Assembly: GCA_902578935.1 (NCBI GenBank)
Contig: CACHEU010000001.1
Span: 186,001-250,000, forward strand
Source of the DNA: an uncultured Pelagibacteraceae bacterium
GTDB taxonomy: Bacteria; Pseudomonadota; Alphaproteobacteria; Pelagibacterales; Pelagibacteraceae
Direction: 5' to 3'
DNA length: 64,000 nt
The stretch's first letter is position 1, and every line of letters starts with the position of its first letter. The translations under genes and the position numbers were made by a program. Positions 27,105-36,181 of the stretch are shown one piece after another. Below the pieces are notes generated by a model. It saw nothing but the letters and a program-made list of their open reading frames with translations. It searched no databases and was not told the origin of the DNA.

Positions 27105-28847
27105 TTAAACTACTTGTTTGCTGTAAAGATTCTCATAATCTTTTGATTTTTTTAATAGTTCGTCATGTTTGCCCGATCCGACAATATTTCCATTCTTCAT
27201 TACAATAATTTTATCTGCCCTTTTTATTGTTGAAAGTCTATGAGCAATTACCAAGGTTGTTTTGTTTTTTGTTAAGTTAAATATAGCATTTTGAACTTTT
27301 TCCTCTGACTCTGCGTCCAACGAAGATGTTGCTTCATCCAATAAAATAATGGGAGCGTTCTTGATTATGGCCCTAGCTATTGAGAGCCTTTGTTTTTGGC
27401 CTCCTGATAGGCGGACACCGTTTTCTCCAATAACTGTTTTATATTTTTCTGGTAGTGCTTCAATGAATTCACTGGAAGCAGCTAATTCACAAGCATTTTT
27501 TATCTCATTTTCTGTAGCATCAAATTTTGCATACTTGATATTATTTTCGACACTATCATCAAACAAAACTATTTCTTGGCTAACTAAAGAAATTTTATTT
27601 CTAAGAGAATACAGTGAAACTTCATTTATGTTTTGTCCGTCGATAAATATTCTGCCTTTTTGTTGTTGATAAAATCTAGGTATTAAATTCATTATTGTAC
27701 TTTTTCCTGCACCGCTATGCCCAACTAATGCAGTTACTTTTCCACCATCGATGTTTAAATCAATATTTCTTACCGCACTGTCTTTACCAGATTTATATTG
27801 AAAGCTTACATTTTTAAATTGTATTTCAGCATTTTTTATTTCTATTTTGGGTAATTTTTTTTGGTCTGCTATCTCTATTTTTTCATCCAAAATTTTAAAA
27901 ACCCTTTCCGCTGCGGTGGCACCTTGATAAATTGCCATGTTTAGGGTGGCAAGAGATCTTACGGGCTGATAAGACAACATCATTGCAGCTAAAAAAGAGA
28001 AAAAATTATTTATACCAATTTCTCCATTTGCGATAAGGAATCCGGCAAAGTATATGAATCCAGCTATCATCAAACCTGTAAGAGTTTCCATTATTGGCGT
28101 AGCTCTAATCATTATTTTACCAATCTTAATTTGTTTATCGGCCATATCTTTAATTGCTAATTTAGATCTTTCTTTCTCTATTTCTTCTCTTTGATAAATT
28201 TTAATTATTCTTGAGCCTTTTAAGATTTCTGTAAGTATCGTTGTAAAACTTGCTGTAGATTCAGCGCCAGCAGTAGTGGCTTTTCCCATTCTCTTACCAA
28301 GTGATTTTGCAAAAAATGCAGCGAGTGGCATAATAAGCATTGAAAATAATGCTAGTTTCCAGTTTTGATAAAACATCACTACAAGTAAAGTTACCAGCGT
28401 TAATGTATCCTTCATTAAATTTAAAACACCTGTACTGATAAGGCTTTGGATTTGACCAACGTCATACATAAAACTAGTTATGTGTCTTCCACTGTGTTTT
28501 GACTCAAGGTTTTGAGTGTCAGACAACAAAACATGTTTTGCCATTTGACCCTGTATTTCTTGTATTACCCTATATCCTAAAGTAAGTATTAAATTTCTAG
28601 CTGCATAAAGCGAAGCACCCTTTGCAGTAAATACTACAATTATTGCAATAGGTATTAATACGGCAAAAGTTCTATCATTATCTATGAATATTTTTTTTAC
28701 AGCTGGGTCTAATAACCAAGCTATAGCAGATGTGGTACCAGCTATAATTACAGAAAAAAACAACGCAGCGAAGACTCTCCACAAACGTTTTTTTACGTAA
28801 TTTTTATAAAGTCTTTTAGAGTTTGATATAATTTTTTCAAATTTCAT
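27105..28847 (-). CDS. msbA: Lipid A export ABC transporter (MsbA type)
   Basis: ABC exporter half-molecule of 580 residues with six N-terminal membrane segments (about 20-310) and one nucleotide-binding domain: Walker A GHSGAGKST, signature LSGGQKQR, Walker B IILLDEATS. Its place among waaA, lpxK and lpxL supports flipping of core-lipid A across the inner membrane. It shares its first base with the end of ubiA. Another lipid substrate is possible. Confidence 0.9.
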   Translation of the reverse strand: MKFEKIISNSKRLYKNYVKKRLWRVFAALFFSVIIAGTTSAIAWLLDPAVKKIFIDNDRTFAVLIPIAIIVVFTAKGASLYAARNLILTLGYRVIQEIQGQMAKHVLLSDTQNLESKHSGRHITSFMYDVGQIQSLISTGVLNLMKDTLTLVTLLVVMFYQNWKLALFSMLIMPLAAFFAKSLGKRMGKATTAGAESTASFTTILTEILKGSRIIKIYQREEIEKERSKLAIKDMADKQIKIGKIMIRATPIMETLTGLMIAGFIYFAGFLIANGEIGINNFFSFLAAMMLSYQPVRSLATLNMAIYQGATAAERVFKILDEKIEIADQKKLPKIEIKNAEIQFKNVSFQYKSGKDSAVRNIDLNIDGGKVTALVGHSGAGKSTIMNLIPRFYQQQKGRIFIDGQNINEVSLYSLRNKISLVSQEIVLFDDSVENNIKYAKFDATENEIKNACELAASSEFIEALPEKYKTVIGENGVRLSGGQKQRLSIARAIIKNAPIILLDEATSSLDAESEEKVQNAIFNLTKNKTTLVIAHRLSTIKRADKIIVMKNGNIVGSGKHDELLKKSKDYENLYSKQVV

Positions 28848-29713
28848 TAATTAGTTAGAGCCATTAGAGAGAGAGTTAAAAAGACAAAAAAACCGGACAA
28901 GTTATTAGACTTAAATGCTTTTAGACACATAGCGGGGTTTTTAATGTCACAAATTTTTATTTGATAAAATAGACTGATCATAAAAAATAGTAAAAATATC
29001 AAAAAATAATTTATTTCTAAACTTATAACCACAAACAATAACAATATCGAACTGATAATATAGGAGCTCCCTAAAAACAAATTAAGATTATCTTTAAACT
29101 TAATTGATGTAGATTTTACTCCTATTACCTCATCATCAGATGCATCTTGTAGTCCGTAAATCGTGTCATATCCTAGTGTCCAAAATATGGCCCCAACATA
29201 AAGAAGTACCGGCAGCAAGGAAATTTCATTTGTTATGGCTGTCCAGGCCATTATTATTCCCCAATTGAATGTAAAACCCAAGAATAGCTGAGGCCAATAT
29301 GTAAGCCTTTTCATGAATGGATAGCTAAATGCAAAAATCATTGAAAAAATTCCAAGATATATAGTTAATAAATTAAATTGAATCAAAATAATAAAAGCCA
29401 GTGAACATAAAATTAATACATAAGCCCAAGCTAATTTTTTACCCAGTGACCCAGATGCAATTGGTCTAGTTCTTGTTCTGGAAACTTTTTTGTCTATTTT
29501 CTCATCTACAATATCATTAACGATACATCCTGCGCTTCTCATTAAAACCGATCCACAAAAGAAAAGAAACAGATAATAAAAAAAAGTATCCATGTCTTTA
29601 TGAAAATAATTTCCAAGAGATAGCCCCCAAGAACATGGCCAAAAAAGCAATAGAAAACCTATTGGTTTGTCCAATCTTGTTACGCTAATGAAATTTTTTA
29701 GATGTGTGGACAT
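28847..29713 (-). CDS. ubiA: 4-hydroxybenzoate polyprenyltransferase
   Basis: Membrane prenyltransferase that attaches the polyprenyl tail to 4-hydroxybenzoate in ubiquinone synthesis. It is 288 residues with about eight hydrophobic segments. The first Asp-rich motif is NDIVDEKID followed by RTRTRPIASG; the second is in the YGLQDASDDE region. It is the first gene of the minus-strand lipid A run, divergent from a DUF2721 gene across 52 bp. Confidence 0.93.
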   Translation of the reverse strand: MSTHLKNFISVTRLDKPIGFLLLFWPCSWGLSLGNYFHKDMDTFFYYLFLFFCGSVLMRSAGCIVNDIVDEKIDKKVSRTRTRPIASGSLGKKLAWAYVLILCSLAFIILIQFNLLTIYLGIFSMIFAFSYPFMKRLTYWPQLFLGFTFNWGIIMAWTAITNEISLLPVLLYVGAIFWTLGYDTIYGLQDASDDEVIGVKSTSIKFKDNLNLFLGSSYIISSILLLFVVISLEINYFLIFLLFFMISLFYQIKICDIKNPAMCLKAFKSNNLSGFFVFLTLSLMALTN

Positions 29714-29765
29714 TATTAGTTCTTGTAAATATCAAACAGCGAATACATAATCAATTTGATTCGAT

Positions 29766-30170
29766 ATGAACATAGATTACACGGTAGCAGCACTAATGTT
29801 TCCAGCCATAGCTCTTATAATGGGTGTTTATAGCAATAGGTTTCATACCCTCAGCTCATTGGTGAGAAAGTTGCACGACGAATATGTTTTTGAAAAACAC
29901 ATACCACCTGAGTGGAAAAAACAGCTTAAAAATTTGAGCAGGAGAAGTGTGAATTTAAAATATGCTATTGGATTGGCCGGCACTGGTTTTCTGTTCAACA
30001 TGACCACAATATTTGCACTTTATCTAGGACAAATCTTTGCAGCAAGATTGCTTTTTGGAATGTGCTGTCTTCTTATGATTTTTTCCATATTATTTTTTCT
30101 GTGGGAGATAATCGTTTCAACCAAAGCACTATCTCTTCACTTGTCTGACATGAAGATAGACGAAGAATAA
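29766..30170 (+). CDS. DUF2721 membrane protein
   Basis: A 134-residue protein with an N-terminal hydrophobic segment (about 8-22) and two more near 65-85 and 90-120. The start AALMFPAIALIMGVYSNRFHTLSSLVR resembles the DUF2721 family of small integral membrane proteins of unknown function. It heads a plus-strand group of three small membrane-protein genes (29766-30522) between divergent ubiA and convergent DUF1289. Confidence 0.7.
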   Translation: MNIDYTVAALMFPAIALIMGVYSNRFHTLSSLVRKLHDEYVFEKHIPPEWKKQLKNLSRRSVNLKYAIGLAGTGFLFNMTTIFALYLGQIFAARLLFGMCCLLMIFSILFFLWEIIVSTKALSLHLSDMKIDEE

Positions 30171-30175
30171 TCTTT

Positions 30176-30328
30176 ATGAAAATTAATGCTATTAGAGCTT
30201 TTATAATTGCATCAATCGTTATAATTCTTTTATATGCTTTAGGTTTATTTTTGCCTATTATTATGACCTCAAAAGCGGATCCAGGAAAAGTACAAGAAAA
30301 TACAACAGCTATACAAGATCTTTATTAA
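30176..30328 (+). CDS. Small membrane protein, 50 residues (below the ORF-track cutoff)
   Basis: ATG 30176 to TAA 30328. The protein begins MKINAIRAF, has one hydrophobic helix (about 9-30, AFIIASIVIILLYALGLF) and a short polar tail. It lies 5 nt after the DUF2721 gene and 2 nt before the next small membrane gene, filling the space exactly, which argues that it is real. I do not recognise a family. The tail would face either side of the membrane; topology is uncertain. Confidence 0.6.
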   Translation: MKINAIRAFIIASIVIILLYALGLFLPIIMTSKADPGKVQENTTAIQDLY

Positions 30329-30330
30329 TC

Positions 30331-30522
30331 ATGTTTAGCAAACCAATTATACTTATAATCATATTAATTTTATTACTTGCATTTTATCTTGTCATTAGAT
30401 TGGGCGCAGGCAAGAAAAAAGATATAGAAGATTCAAAAAGTCTCACAAATTATCTTTTCGGTGTAAGAATATTAATAGTTATATTGGCGATCGTAGCTTT
30501 AGTCTTATGGTTTTTTCTTTAG
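30331..30522 (+). CDS. Small two-helix membrane protein, 63 residues
   Basis: Two hydrophobic helices (about 5-24 and 44-62) joined by a polar, Lys-rich loop (GAGKKKDIEDSKS). The layout resembles DUF2909-type twin-transmembrane proteins found near cytochrome oxidase genes in other proteobacteria, and cox genes do lie 2 kb downstream, but the family call is a guess. It is third in the small membrane-protein group; its 3' end overlaps convergent DUF1289 by 18 nt. Confidence 0.65.
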   Translation: MFSKPIILIIILILLLAFYLVIRLGAGKKKDIEDSKSLTNYLFGVRILIVILAIVALVLWFFL

Positions 30523-30771
30523 GTTGTTAGAATAAACCAACTTTCCAAACTCAAGCTTATCTTTATACGACTGTTCAAAAGTTTTAAGCTGAGGTTTATT
30601 CATTCTGCTCATTAGAATATCTAAATTTTCTTTTTTCCACTGATTTGTTGTATCTGGATTTTTCCAGATTTTTTTTTCTTCGTCTGTTCTAGCACAACCA
30701 TAGCAAAAATTTGTAGCAGGATCACTTTTACAAATACTAATGCAAGGGCTTATTATTTTTGTATTATTCAT
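30505..30771 (-). CDS. DUF1289 family protein
   Basis: An 88-residue protein with the cysteine pattern SPCISICKSDPATNFCYGCART (Cys at about 10, 14, 22 and 25), the hallmark of DUF1289, which probably binds a metal or an Fe-S cluster. Function is unknown. It overlaps the 3' end of the upstream quinone reductase gene by 8 nt, so the two are probably co-transcribed. Confidence 0.8.
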   Translation of the reverse strand: MNNTKIISPCISICKSDPATNFCYGCARTDEEKKIWKNPDTTNQWKKENLDILMSRMNKPQLKTFEQSYKDKLEFGKLVYSNNLKKKP

Positions 30772-31744
30772 TAGGAATTAACAAAGCTGGGCCTATAATT
30801 TTTCTTGCCTCCAGGTCTTCGTGGGCTTTTCTAACATCTGATAACGCATATTCCTTAAAAATTTTTATTTTTATTTTACCAAATTTTATTGCTTCAAATA
30901 GTGAGGCAGCTGATTCTTCAAGCTCACTTCTTTCCGATACGTAATTTGTTAGCCCTGGTCTTGTAAAAAAAAGACTTTTTGCAGCTATGTGTTTTTTAAC
31001 ATCTATTGGATTTAAAGGACCAGATGAATTTCCAAAAGATACCATCATTCCTCTTGGCCTCAGGCAGTTAATGGATTTTTCAAAAGTGTCTTTACCCACG
31101 CCATCGTAAACAACACCAATTCCTTTGTTATTAGTTATTTCAAGAACTTTTTTATCAAAGCTTTCCTTATTGTAGTTAATAACAAAATCACATCCATTTT
31201 TTTTTGCAATATCAATTTTACTATCTGACCCGACAGTACCAATTAATTTGCATCCAATACTTTTTGCCCATTGGCAAAAAATTTGACCAACACCACCCGC
31301 GGCCGCGTGAAAAAGAATCGTTTCACCACCGCTAACCTTGTAAGTTTTAAATAAAAGATAGTGTACCGTTAAACCCTTTGTCATAATGCTGGCAGCAATT
31401 TTATGAGTTATTCCCTCTGGTATTTTAACAGCAATTTTTTCTGGTATAACTCTTTCGTCAGAATACGAACCTAAAGGCGGAGACGCATAAGCCACATTAT
31501 CACCTTTGCTAAAAATTTTTACTTCAGAACCAACCTCTTCAATAACTCCAGCGCCTTCCATTCCTAAGCCACAAGGTAATTTGATTGGGTAAAGACCGGT
31601 TCTATGATAAGTATCAATAAAATTTAAACCAATAGCTAAATTTTTAATTCTAATATGTTTTGGACCAGGAGATCTAACTTTAGTATCTACCAATTCCAAA
31701 ACTTCTGGACCACCATGCTTATTAATAATAATTGATTTTGCCAT
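30764..31744 (-). CDS. qor: Quinone oxidoreductase (zeta-crystallin type medium-chain reductase)
   Basis: NAD(P)H-dependent reductase of 326 residues. It has the GroES-like N-terminal domain (GLGMEGAGVIEEVG near 78-91) and a Rossmann domain with AAAGGVGQIFCQWAK (about 148-162). It lacks the zinc-ligand set of alcohol dehydrogenases, as expected for Qor. The natural substrate is not known. It is divergent from rsmE across 21 bp. Confidence 0.85.
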   Translation of the reverse strand: MAKSIIINKHGGPEVLELVDTKVRSPGPKHIRIKNLAIGLNFIDTYHRTGLYPIKLPCGLGMEGAGVIEEVGSEVKIFSKGDNVAYASPPLGSYSDERVIPEKIAVKIPEGITHKIAASIMTKGLTVHYLLFKTYKVSGGETILFHAAAGGVGQIFCQWAKSIGCKLIGTVGSDSKIDIAKKNGCDFVINYNKESFDKKVLEITNNKGIGVVYDGVGKDTFEKSINCLRPRGMMVSFGNSSGPLNPIDVKKHIAAKSLFFTRPGLTNYVSERSELEESAASLFEAIKFGKIKIKIFKEYALSDVRKAHEDLEARKIIGPALLIPNE

Positions 31745-31765
31745 TCTAGCTTATATAAATTCTTC

Positions 31766-32485
31766 ATGACTTCAAAAGCAAGACTTTTTTATCATAAAGA
31801 ATTAAAAAGCGGTCTTATCTCTAAACTTTCAGAAAGCCAATCTCATTATATTAAAAATGTTATGAGATTAAAGCCAGGTGATAAAATCTCTCTTTTTAAT
31901 TCTTCTAACGGTGAATGGGATGTCAGTATCCTTGTTCATGGCAAGGATTTAACAGAGTTTAAAGTAGAAAAACTATCTAGACCTCAAGAAGAAGCAAATA
32001 ATTTATGGCTAGCTTTTTCACCTATAAAGAAAAATCCACAAGATGTAATGCTACAAAAAACAACAGAACTTGGAGTTCAAAAATTTGTTCCACTTTTATG
32101 CGAAAGAAGCGTTGTTAGGGAAATTAATATTGAAAGAGCAGAAAAAATTGTTACCGAAGCGTCCGAACAATCTAATAGAATTTCAGTTCCTACAATCTTA
32201 AAAATTGAAAATTTAGAAAATTTTCTAAAAAACTTTCCAGAAAATGGACATCTCGTTTTTTGTGATATTAATTCTAAGTCTAGTAATCTGAAGAATATTT
32301 TATCACGCAAAAATCCCATTTGTATTTTAATTGGGCCAGAAGGGGATTTTTCAGAAAAAGAAAGACAATTAATATCCAATCATAAAAAATCCATTTCCAT
32401 CTCACTTGCAAAGAATATTTTACGCGCCGAGACAGCAGCTATCGCTGCAACTACAATTTTAAGTTACAATTTAAATTTTAAGTAA
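31766..32485 (+). CDS. rsmE: 16S rRNA (uracil1498-N3)-methyltransferase
   Basis: SPOUT-class methyltransferase of 239 residues. The N-terminal PUA-like domain carries HYIKNVMRLKPGDKISLFN; the C-terminal knot shows IGPEGDFSEKE and LAKNILRAETAAIAA, which form the SAM site. It starts only 21 bp from divergent qor. A 6-bp hairpin follows 15 nt after its stop. Confidence 0.94.
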   Translation: MTSKARLFYHKELKSGLISKLSESQSHYIKNVMRLKPGDKISLFNSSNGEWDVSILVHGKDLTEFKVEKLSRPQEEANNLWLAFSPIKKNPQDVMLQKTTELGVQKFVPLLCERSVVREINIERAEKIVTEASEQSNRISVPTILKIENLENFLKNFPENGHLVFCDINSKSSNLKNILSRKNPICILIGPEGDFSEKERQLISNHKKSISISLAKNILRAETAAIAATTILSYNLNFK

Positions 32486-32500
32486 TTTACCCTTTAAATC

Positions 32501-32517
32501 TGGGCATAATTTGCCCA
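32501..32517. other. Perfect 6-bp hairpin between rsmE and the cox operon
   Basis: TGGGCA-TAATT-TGCCCA. It lies 15 nt after the rsmE stop and 64 nt before the first cox-operon gene. No T-tract follows, so it is not a standard terminator; it may be a weak 3' structure or an operator for the cox operon. Confidence 0.35.
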
Positions 32518-32581
32518 TGCAAAAGTGTCGCAAAAACCTATTAAACATGCATTAAACTCTTTAATATAGTAAATTCAAAAT

Positions 32582-32842
32582 ATGAGTAGCTCTTATGCAT
32601 TACTTCTTGGATTGGTCATTTTTTTGATCCTATTCATTTATTTTGTTTTCTTTTCAGTTTCTTTAAGACTGGAAAAAAATGAAAATGAAGCTGAAATTGC
32701 CGTTAAAAGAAAAGCGGTTCCATTTAGATGGAAGGATTTGGTGGATGCAAAAAATAAGAAGCTAGGCTGGATTGATTTAGGAAATCATATTTTAGTTGTT
32801 GGAATTATTTTATTTGCAATTTTTATTATTACGAATGCTTAG
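32582..32842 (+). CDS. Uncharacterised two-helix membrane protein at the head of the cox operon
   Basis: An 86-residue protein with hydrophobic helices at about 5-28 and 66-84 flanking a charged middle (EKNENEAEIAVKRKAVPFRWKDL). I do not recognise a family. It lies 6 nt before coxB and on the same strand, so it is probably part of the oxidase operon, perhaps as a small accessory subunit or assembly factor; that is inference from position only. Confidence 0.65.
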   Translation: MSSSYALLLGLVIFLILFIYFVFFSVSLRLEKNENEAEIAVKRKAVPFRWKDLVDAKNKKLGWIDLGNHILVVGIILFAIFIITNA

Positions 32843-32848
32843 GATTAT

Positions 32849-33691
32849 ATGCCAGTAACGGTAGCAATAGTTTTTTTATTAATAACAGTTGGATCAGTAG
32901 TATTTCACTTTTGGTCGCCTTGGTGGTGGACTGAAGTTGCGTCTAATTGGGGTGGGATGGACGATACTATAATCTTAACTTTTTGGATAACAGGTTTTGT
33001 TTTTGTTGTTATATGTTTGTTTGTTTCATATTGCGTTTGGAAATTTGCCTATAGAAAAGATAGAAGAGCAGAATACAAACCAGAGGACAACAAACTAGAG
33101 AAGAGATTAACATGGATAACTACTTTAGGTGTAGCCGCGTTGTTAGCACCAGGCTTAGTAGTTTGGAATAACTACGTTACCGTGCCAGAAAACGCTTACA
33201 AGATAGAAGTTTTTGCCTATCAGTGGGGATGGAAATATAGATTACCCGGTAATGATGGAGTTTTAGGTAAAACAGATATCAAATATATCAGTGACGAAAA
33301 TCCTTTTGGTTTAATTTTAGAAGATCCCAAGGGAAAAGATGACCGTTTAGTTGATGGAGACGAGCTTCATCTTTTAATAGATCGGCCAGTTAAGTTTGAA
33401 TTAAGAACGATTGATGTTTTACACAACTTTTATGTTCCACAATTTAGAGGAAAGATGGATATGGTTCCTGGAATAATCACTTATTATTGGATAACCCCAA
33501 CCAAGACAGGGGACTTCGAGGTTCTTTGTGCTGAATATTGCGGCTCAGGACATTACGCTATGCGTGGACGAGTAATAGTGGATAAAGAACAAGACTATAA
33601 AAAATGGGAAGCAAAACAAATAACTTTTGAAAAAATGTTGGCAAAAAATAAAAATATTAAGAATTTACAACTAGCAAAAAGCACTAAATGA
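32849..33691 (+). CDS. coxB: Cytochrome c oxidase subunit II
   Basis: Carries the CuA centre that takes electrons from cytochrome c. It is 280 residues: an N-terminal hydrophobic segment (about 3-20) with SPWWWTEVASNWG, two more membrane helices (about 42-66 and 87-105), then a cupredoxin domain with the CuA motif CAEYCGSGHYAMRG near 224-237. The FAYQWGWKY aromatic motif near 128 is the expected electron entry patch. The leading segment recalls CoxM-type subunits. Confidence 0.95.
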   Translation: MPVTVAIVFLLITVGSVVFHFWSPWWWTEVASNWGGMDDTIILTFWITGFVFVVICLFVSYCVWKFAYRKDRRAEYKPEDNKLEKRLTWITTLGVAALLAPGLVVWNNYVTVPENAYKIEVFAYQWGWKYRLPGNDGVLGKTDIKYISDENPFGLILEDPKGKDDRLVDGDELHLLIDRPVKFELRTIDVLHNFYVPQFRGKMDMVPGIITYYWITPTKTGDFEVLCAEYCGSGHYAMRGRVIVDKEQDYKKWEAKQITFEKMLAKNKNIKNLQLAKSTK

Positions 33692-33712
33692 ATTATATAA
33701 AGGATAAAAAAA

Positions 33713-35542
33713 ATGTCAGATGAATACGAACATAAATTAGAAGCCAAATCAGATATTGTTTCTGATGCATCTTCAGTTGGAACACCCGGTATTGATTCAG
33801 TTCCTGAGGCAGAAATACCAGATCAAGAATTATACCATTCACATAGCTGGTGGACCACTTATGTTTTTTCTCAAGATGCGAAATACATTGGAGTACAATA
33901 TGCTTTAACGGCGGTGGGAACTGGACTTCTAGGTTTAGTTCTGTCCTGGTTAATGCGAATTCAACTTGCTTGGCCTGGATTGGGTTGGCTTGAACCGGCA
34001 GCTTATTATCAATTTGTTACTATGCACGGAATGATAATGGTAATTTATCTTCTTACAGCTTTATTTCTAGGAGGATTTGGAAATCTTTTAATACCTTTAA
34101 TGTGTGGATCTAGGGATATGGCATTTCCATATGTTAATATGCTCAGTTACTGGGCTTTTGTTGTTGCTGTTATAGTTTTACTTGCTAGTTTTTTTGTTCC
34201 AGGCGGTCCCACGGGAGCTGGTTGGACTTTATATCCACCACAAGCCATAACCTCTGGTACACCAGGGAGCAACATGGGAATTATACTAATGTTAGTATCC
34301 CTTATTTTATTTGTCGCTGGTTTTACTATGGGCGGCCTCAACTACATAATTACTGTTTTACAACTTAGGGCAAGAGGAATGACTCTAATGAGAATGCCTC
34401 TTACTATTTGGGGAATATTTACAGCTACAGTTCTTGCACTGTTAGCTTTTCCTGCACTTTTAGTTGGTTGTTTGATGATGACACTTGATAGTATGTTAGG
34501 AACAAGTTTCTTCATGCCAGCGATGGTTTCTCTAGGAGAAAAATTATCTTATGATGGTGGAAGTCCTATATTATTTCAACACCTCTTCTGGTTTTTTGGA
34601 CACCCAGAAGTTTATATAGTTGCTCTTCCTGCGTTTGGAATTGTATCCGATTTACTTTCTGTCCATGCTAGAAAAAATATTTTTGGTTATAGAATGATGG
34701 TTTGGGCCATAGTAGGAATTGGAGCTTTAAGTTTCTTTGTATGGGCTCACCACATGTATGTTAGCGGAATGAATCCTTGGTTTGGTTTCTTTTTTGCAAC
34801 CACAACTTTGATTATTGCCGTTCCCACAGCACTTAAAGTTTACAATTGGATTTTAACTCTTTGGAATGGAAATATTCAATTATCGTTACCCATGTTATTT
34901 TCTCTTGCGTTTATAGTAACGTTCTTAAACGGTGGTTTAACCGGATTATTTTTAGGGAATGTAACTGTGGATGTTCCTTTGTCTGACACTTATTTCGTTG
35001 TAGCACACTTCCATATGGTAATGGGTATTGCTCCGATATTAGTAGTTTTTGGAGCTATATATCACTGGTATCCATTAATTACAGGCAGATTGCTAAATGA
35101 GACACTCGGAAAAATCCACTTTTGGATAACCTTTGTAGGATCATACGCAATTTACTTTCCAATGCATTATCAAGGTTTTGTTGGTGTTCCGAGACGTTAT
35201 TTTGAAATTTACGAAAGTCCTTATATTGAAACATCTACTTTACTATTAAACCAGTTTATAACTATTGCTGCTTTAATTGTAGGAGCGGCTCAACTTGTAT
35301 TTTTATACAATCTAATTACAAGTGCGCGTTTAGGAAAAAAAGCGGAAAAAAATCCTTGGAAAGCCTGCTCACTAGAATGGCAAACTCCTCAAATGCCACC
35401 TGAGCATGGAAACTGGGGCAAAGAGACTCCAAAGGTTTATAGATGGGCATATGATTTTAGTGTTCCTGGAGCAAAAGAGGATTACATTCCCCAAAATGTT
35501 CCACCAAGCGAGGTAATGGGAGCGAAAGTTGAAAAAACGTGA
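33713..35542 (+). CDS. coxA: Cytochrome c oxidase subunit I
   Basis: Catalytic haem-copper subunit, 609 residues with about 12 membrane helices. Haem and CuB ligands are visible: MHGMIM, FGHPEVYIVALPAFG with its Tyr, WAHHMYVSG and VAHFHMVMG. The Glu in GHPEVY and the FGNLLIPLMCGSRDMAFP region indicate an A-type proton-pumping oxidase. A soluble N-terminal extension of about 45 residues precedes the first helix. It overlaps the next gene by 4 nt (GTGA). Confidence 0.97.
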   Translation: MSDEYEHKLEAKSDIVSDASSVGTPGIDSVPEAEIPDQELYHSHSWWTTYVFSQDAKYIGVQYALTAVGTGLLGLVLSWLMRIQLAWPGLGWLEPAAYYQFVTMHGMIMVIYLLTALFLGGFGNLLIPLMCGSRDMAFPYVNMLSYWAFVVAVIVLLASFFVPGGPTGAGWTLYPPQAITSGTPGSNMGIILMLVSLILFVAGFTMGGLNYIITVLQLRARGMTLMRMPLTIWGIFTATVLALLAFPALLVGCLMMTLDSMLGTSFFMPAMVSLGEKLSYDGGSPILFQHLFWFFGHPEVYIVALPAFGIVSDLLSVHARKNIFGYRMMVWAIVGIGALSFFVWAHHMYVSGMNPWFGFFFATTTLIIAVPTALKVYNWILTLWNGNIQLSLPMLFSLAFIVTFLNGGLTGLFLGNVTVDVPLSDTYFVVAHFHMVMGIAPILVVFGAIYHWYPLITGRLLNETLGKIHFWITFVGSYAIYFPMHYQGFVGVPRRYFEIYESPYIETSTLLLNQFITIAALIVGAAQLVFLYNLITSARLGKKAEKNPWKACSLEWQTPQMPPEHGNWGKETPKVYRWAYDFSVPGAKEDYIPQNVPPSEVMGAKVEKT

Positions 35543-36171
35543 GCAAATCAAAAGGAATTATAAAATCATTATTTGAAAAACCTTGGGAGAAGGATCAAAT
35601 TGTAATTGATAACGAACACCAGGGGCAAACATTAAGTTTAAGCAAATATAAAGTAGGACTAAGAACTATCATGGTTGTTAGCACAGTTATATTTTCTTTA
35701 TTTATTGTTGCTTATTCCGACAGAATGTTGGTTCATGACTGGAGAAGTATGCCAGAACCATGGCTTCTTTGGTTAAATACAGGAATTATTATTTTAGGTA
35801 GTTTGGTATTCCACTTTACCAAATTAGCATCAGATAAAAATCAGAATGATAAAACAAAAAATGGATTGTTTCTTGTTGGTATTTTGGCTTATTCTTTTTT
35901 AATTGGTCAGTTGTTAGCGTGGTACCAACTTATGAACTCTGGTTATTATGCAACAACTAATGTAGCAAATGCATTTTTCTATCTTTTTACTACGTTGCAC
36001 GGTTTACACTTGATTGGTGGTTTATATTTTTGGGGAAGAACAACATCAAAATTTTTAAGAAAAAATTCTAAAGCAGAAGATGTAAAACACAGCATAGAAC
36101 TTTGTGCAATTTACTGGCATTTTTTACTAGCCGTTTGGTTGGTGCTGTTCGGCTTAATGTTATTTACATAA
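35539..36171 (+). CDS. Cytochrome c oxidase subunit III-like protein (first copy)
   Basis: A 210-residue, five-helix subunit III homologue that starts with GTG inside the coxA stop region. The conserved second half includes TTLHGLHLIGGLYFW and IYWHFLLAVWLVLFG. A second subunit III gene follows 10 nt later. Two neighbouring subunit III-like genes behind II and I recall the coxMNOP arrangement of Bradyrhizobium; whether both proteins sit in one complex is not known. Confidence 0.85.
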   Translation: MSKSKGIIKSLFEKPWEKDQIVIDNEHQGQTLSLSKYKVGLRTIMVVSTVIFSLFIVAYSDRMLVHDWRSMPEPWLLWLNTGIIILGSLVFHFTKLASDKNQNDKTKNGLFLVGILAYSFLIGQLLAWYQLMNSGYYATTNVANAFFYLFTTLHGLHLIGGLYFWGRTTSKFLRKNSKAEDVKHSIELCAIYWHFLLAVWLVLFGLMLFT

Positions 36172-36181
36172 AGAGGATAAA

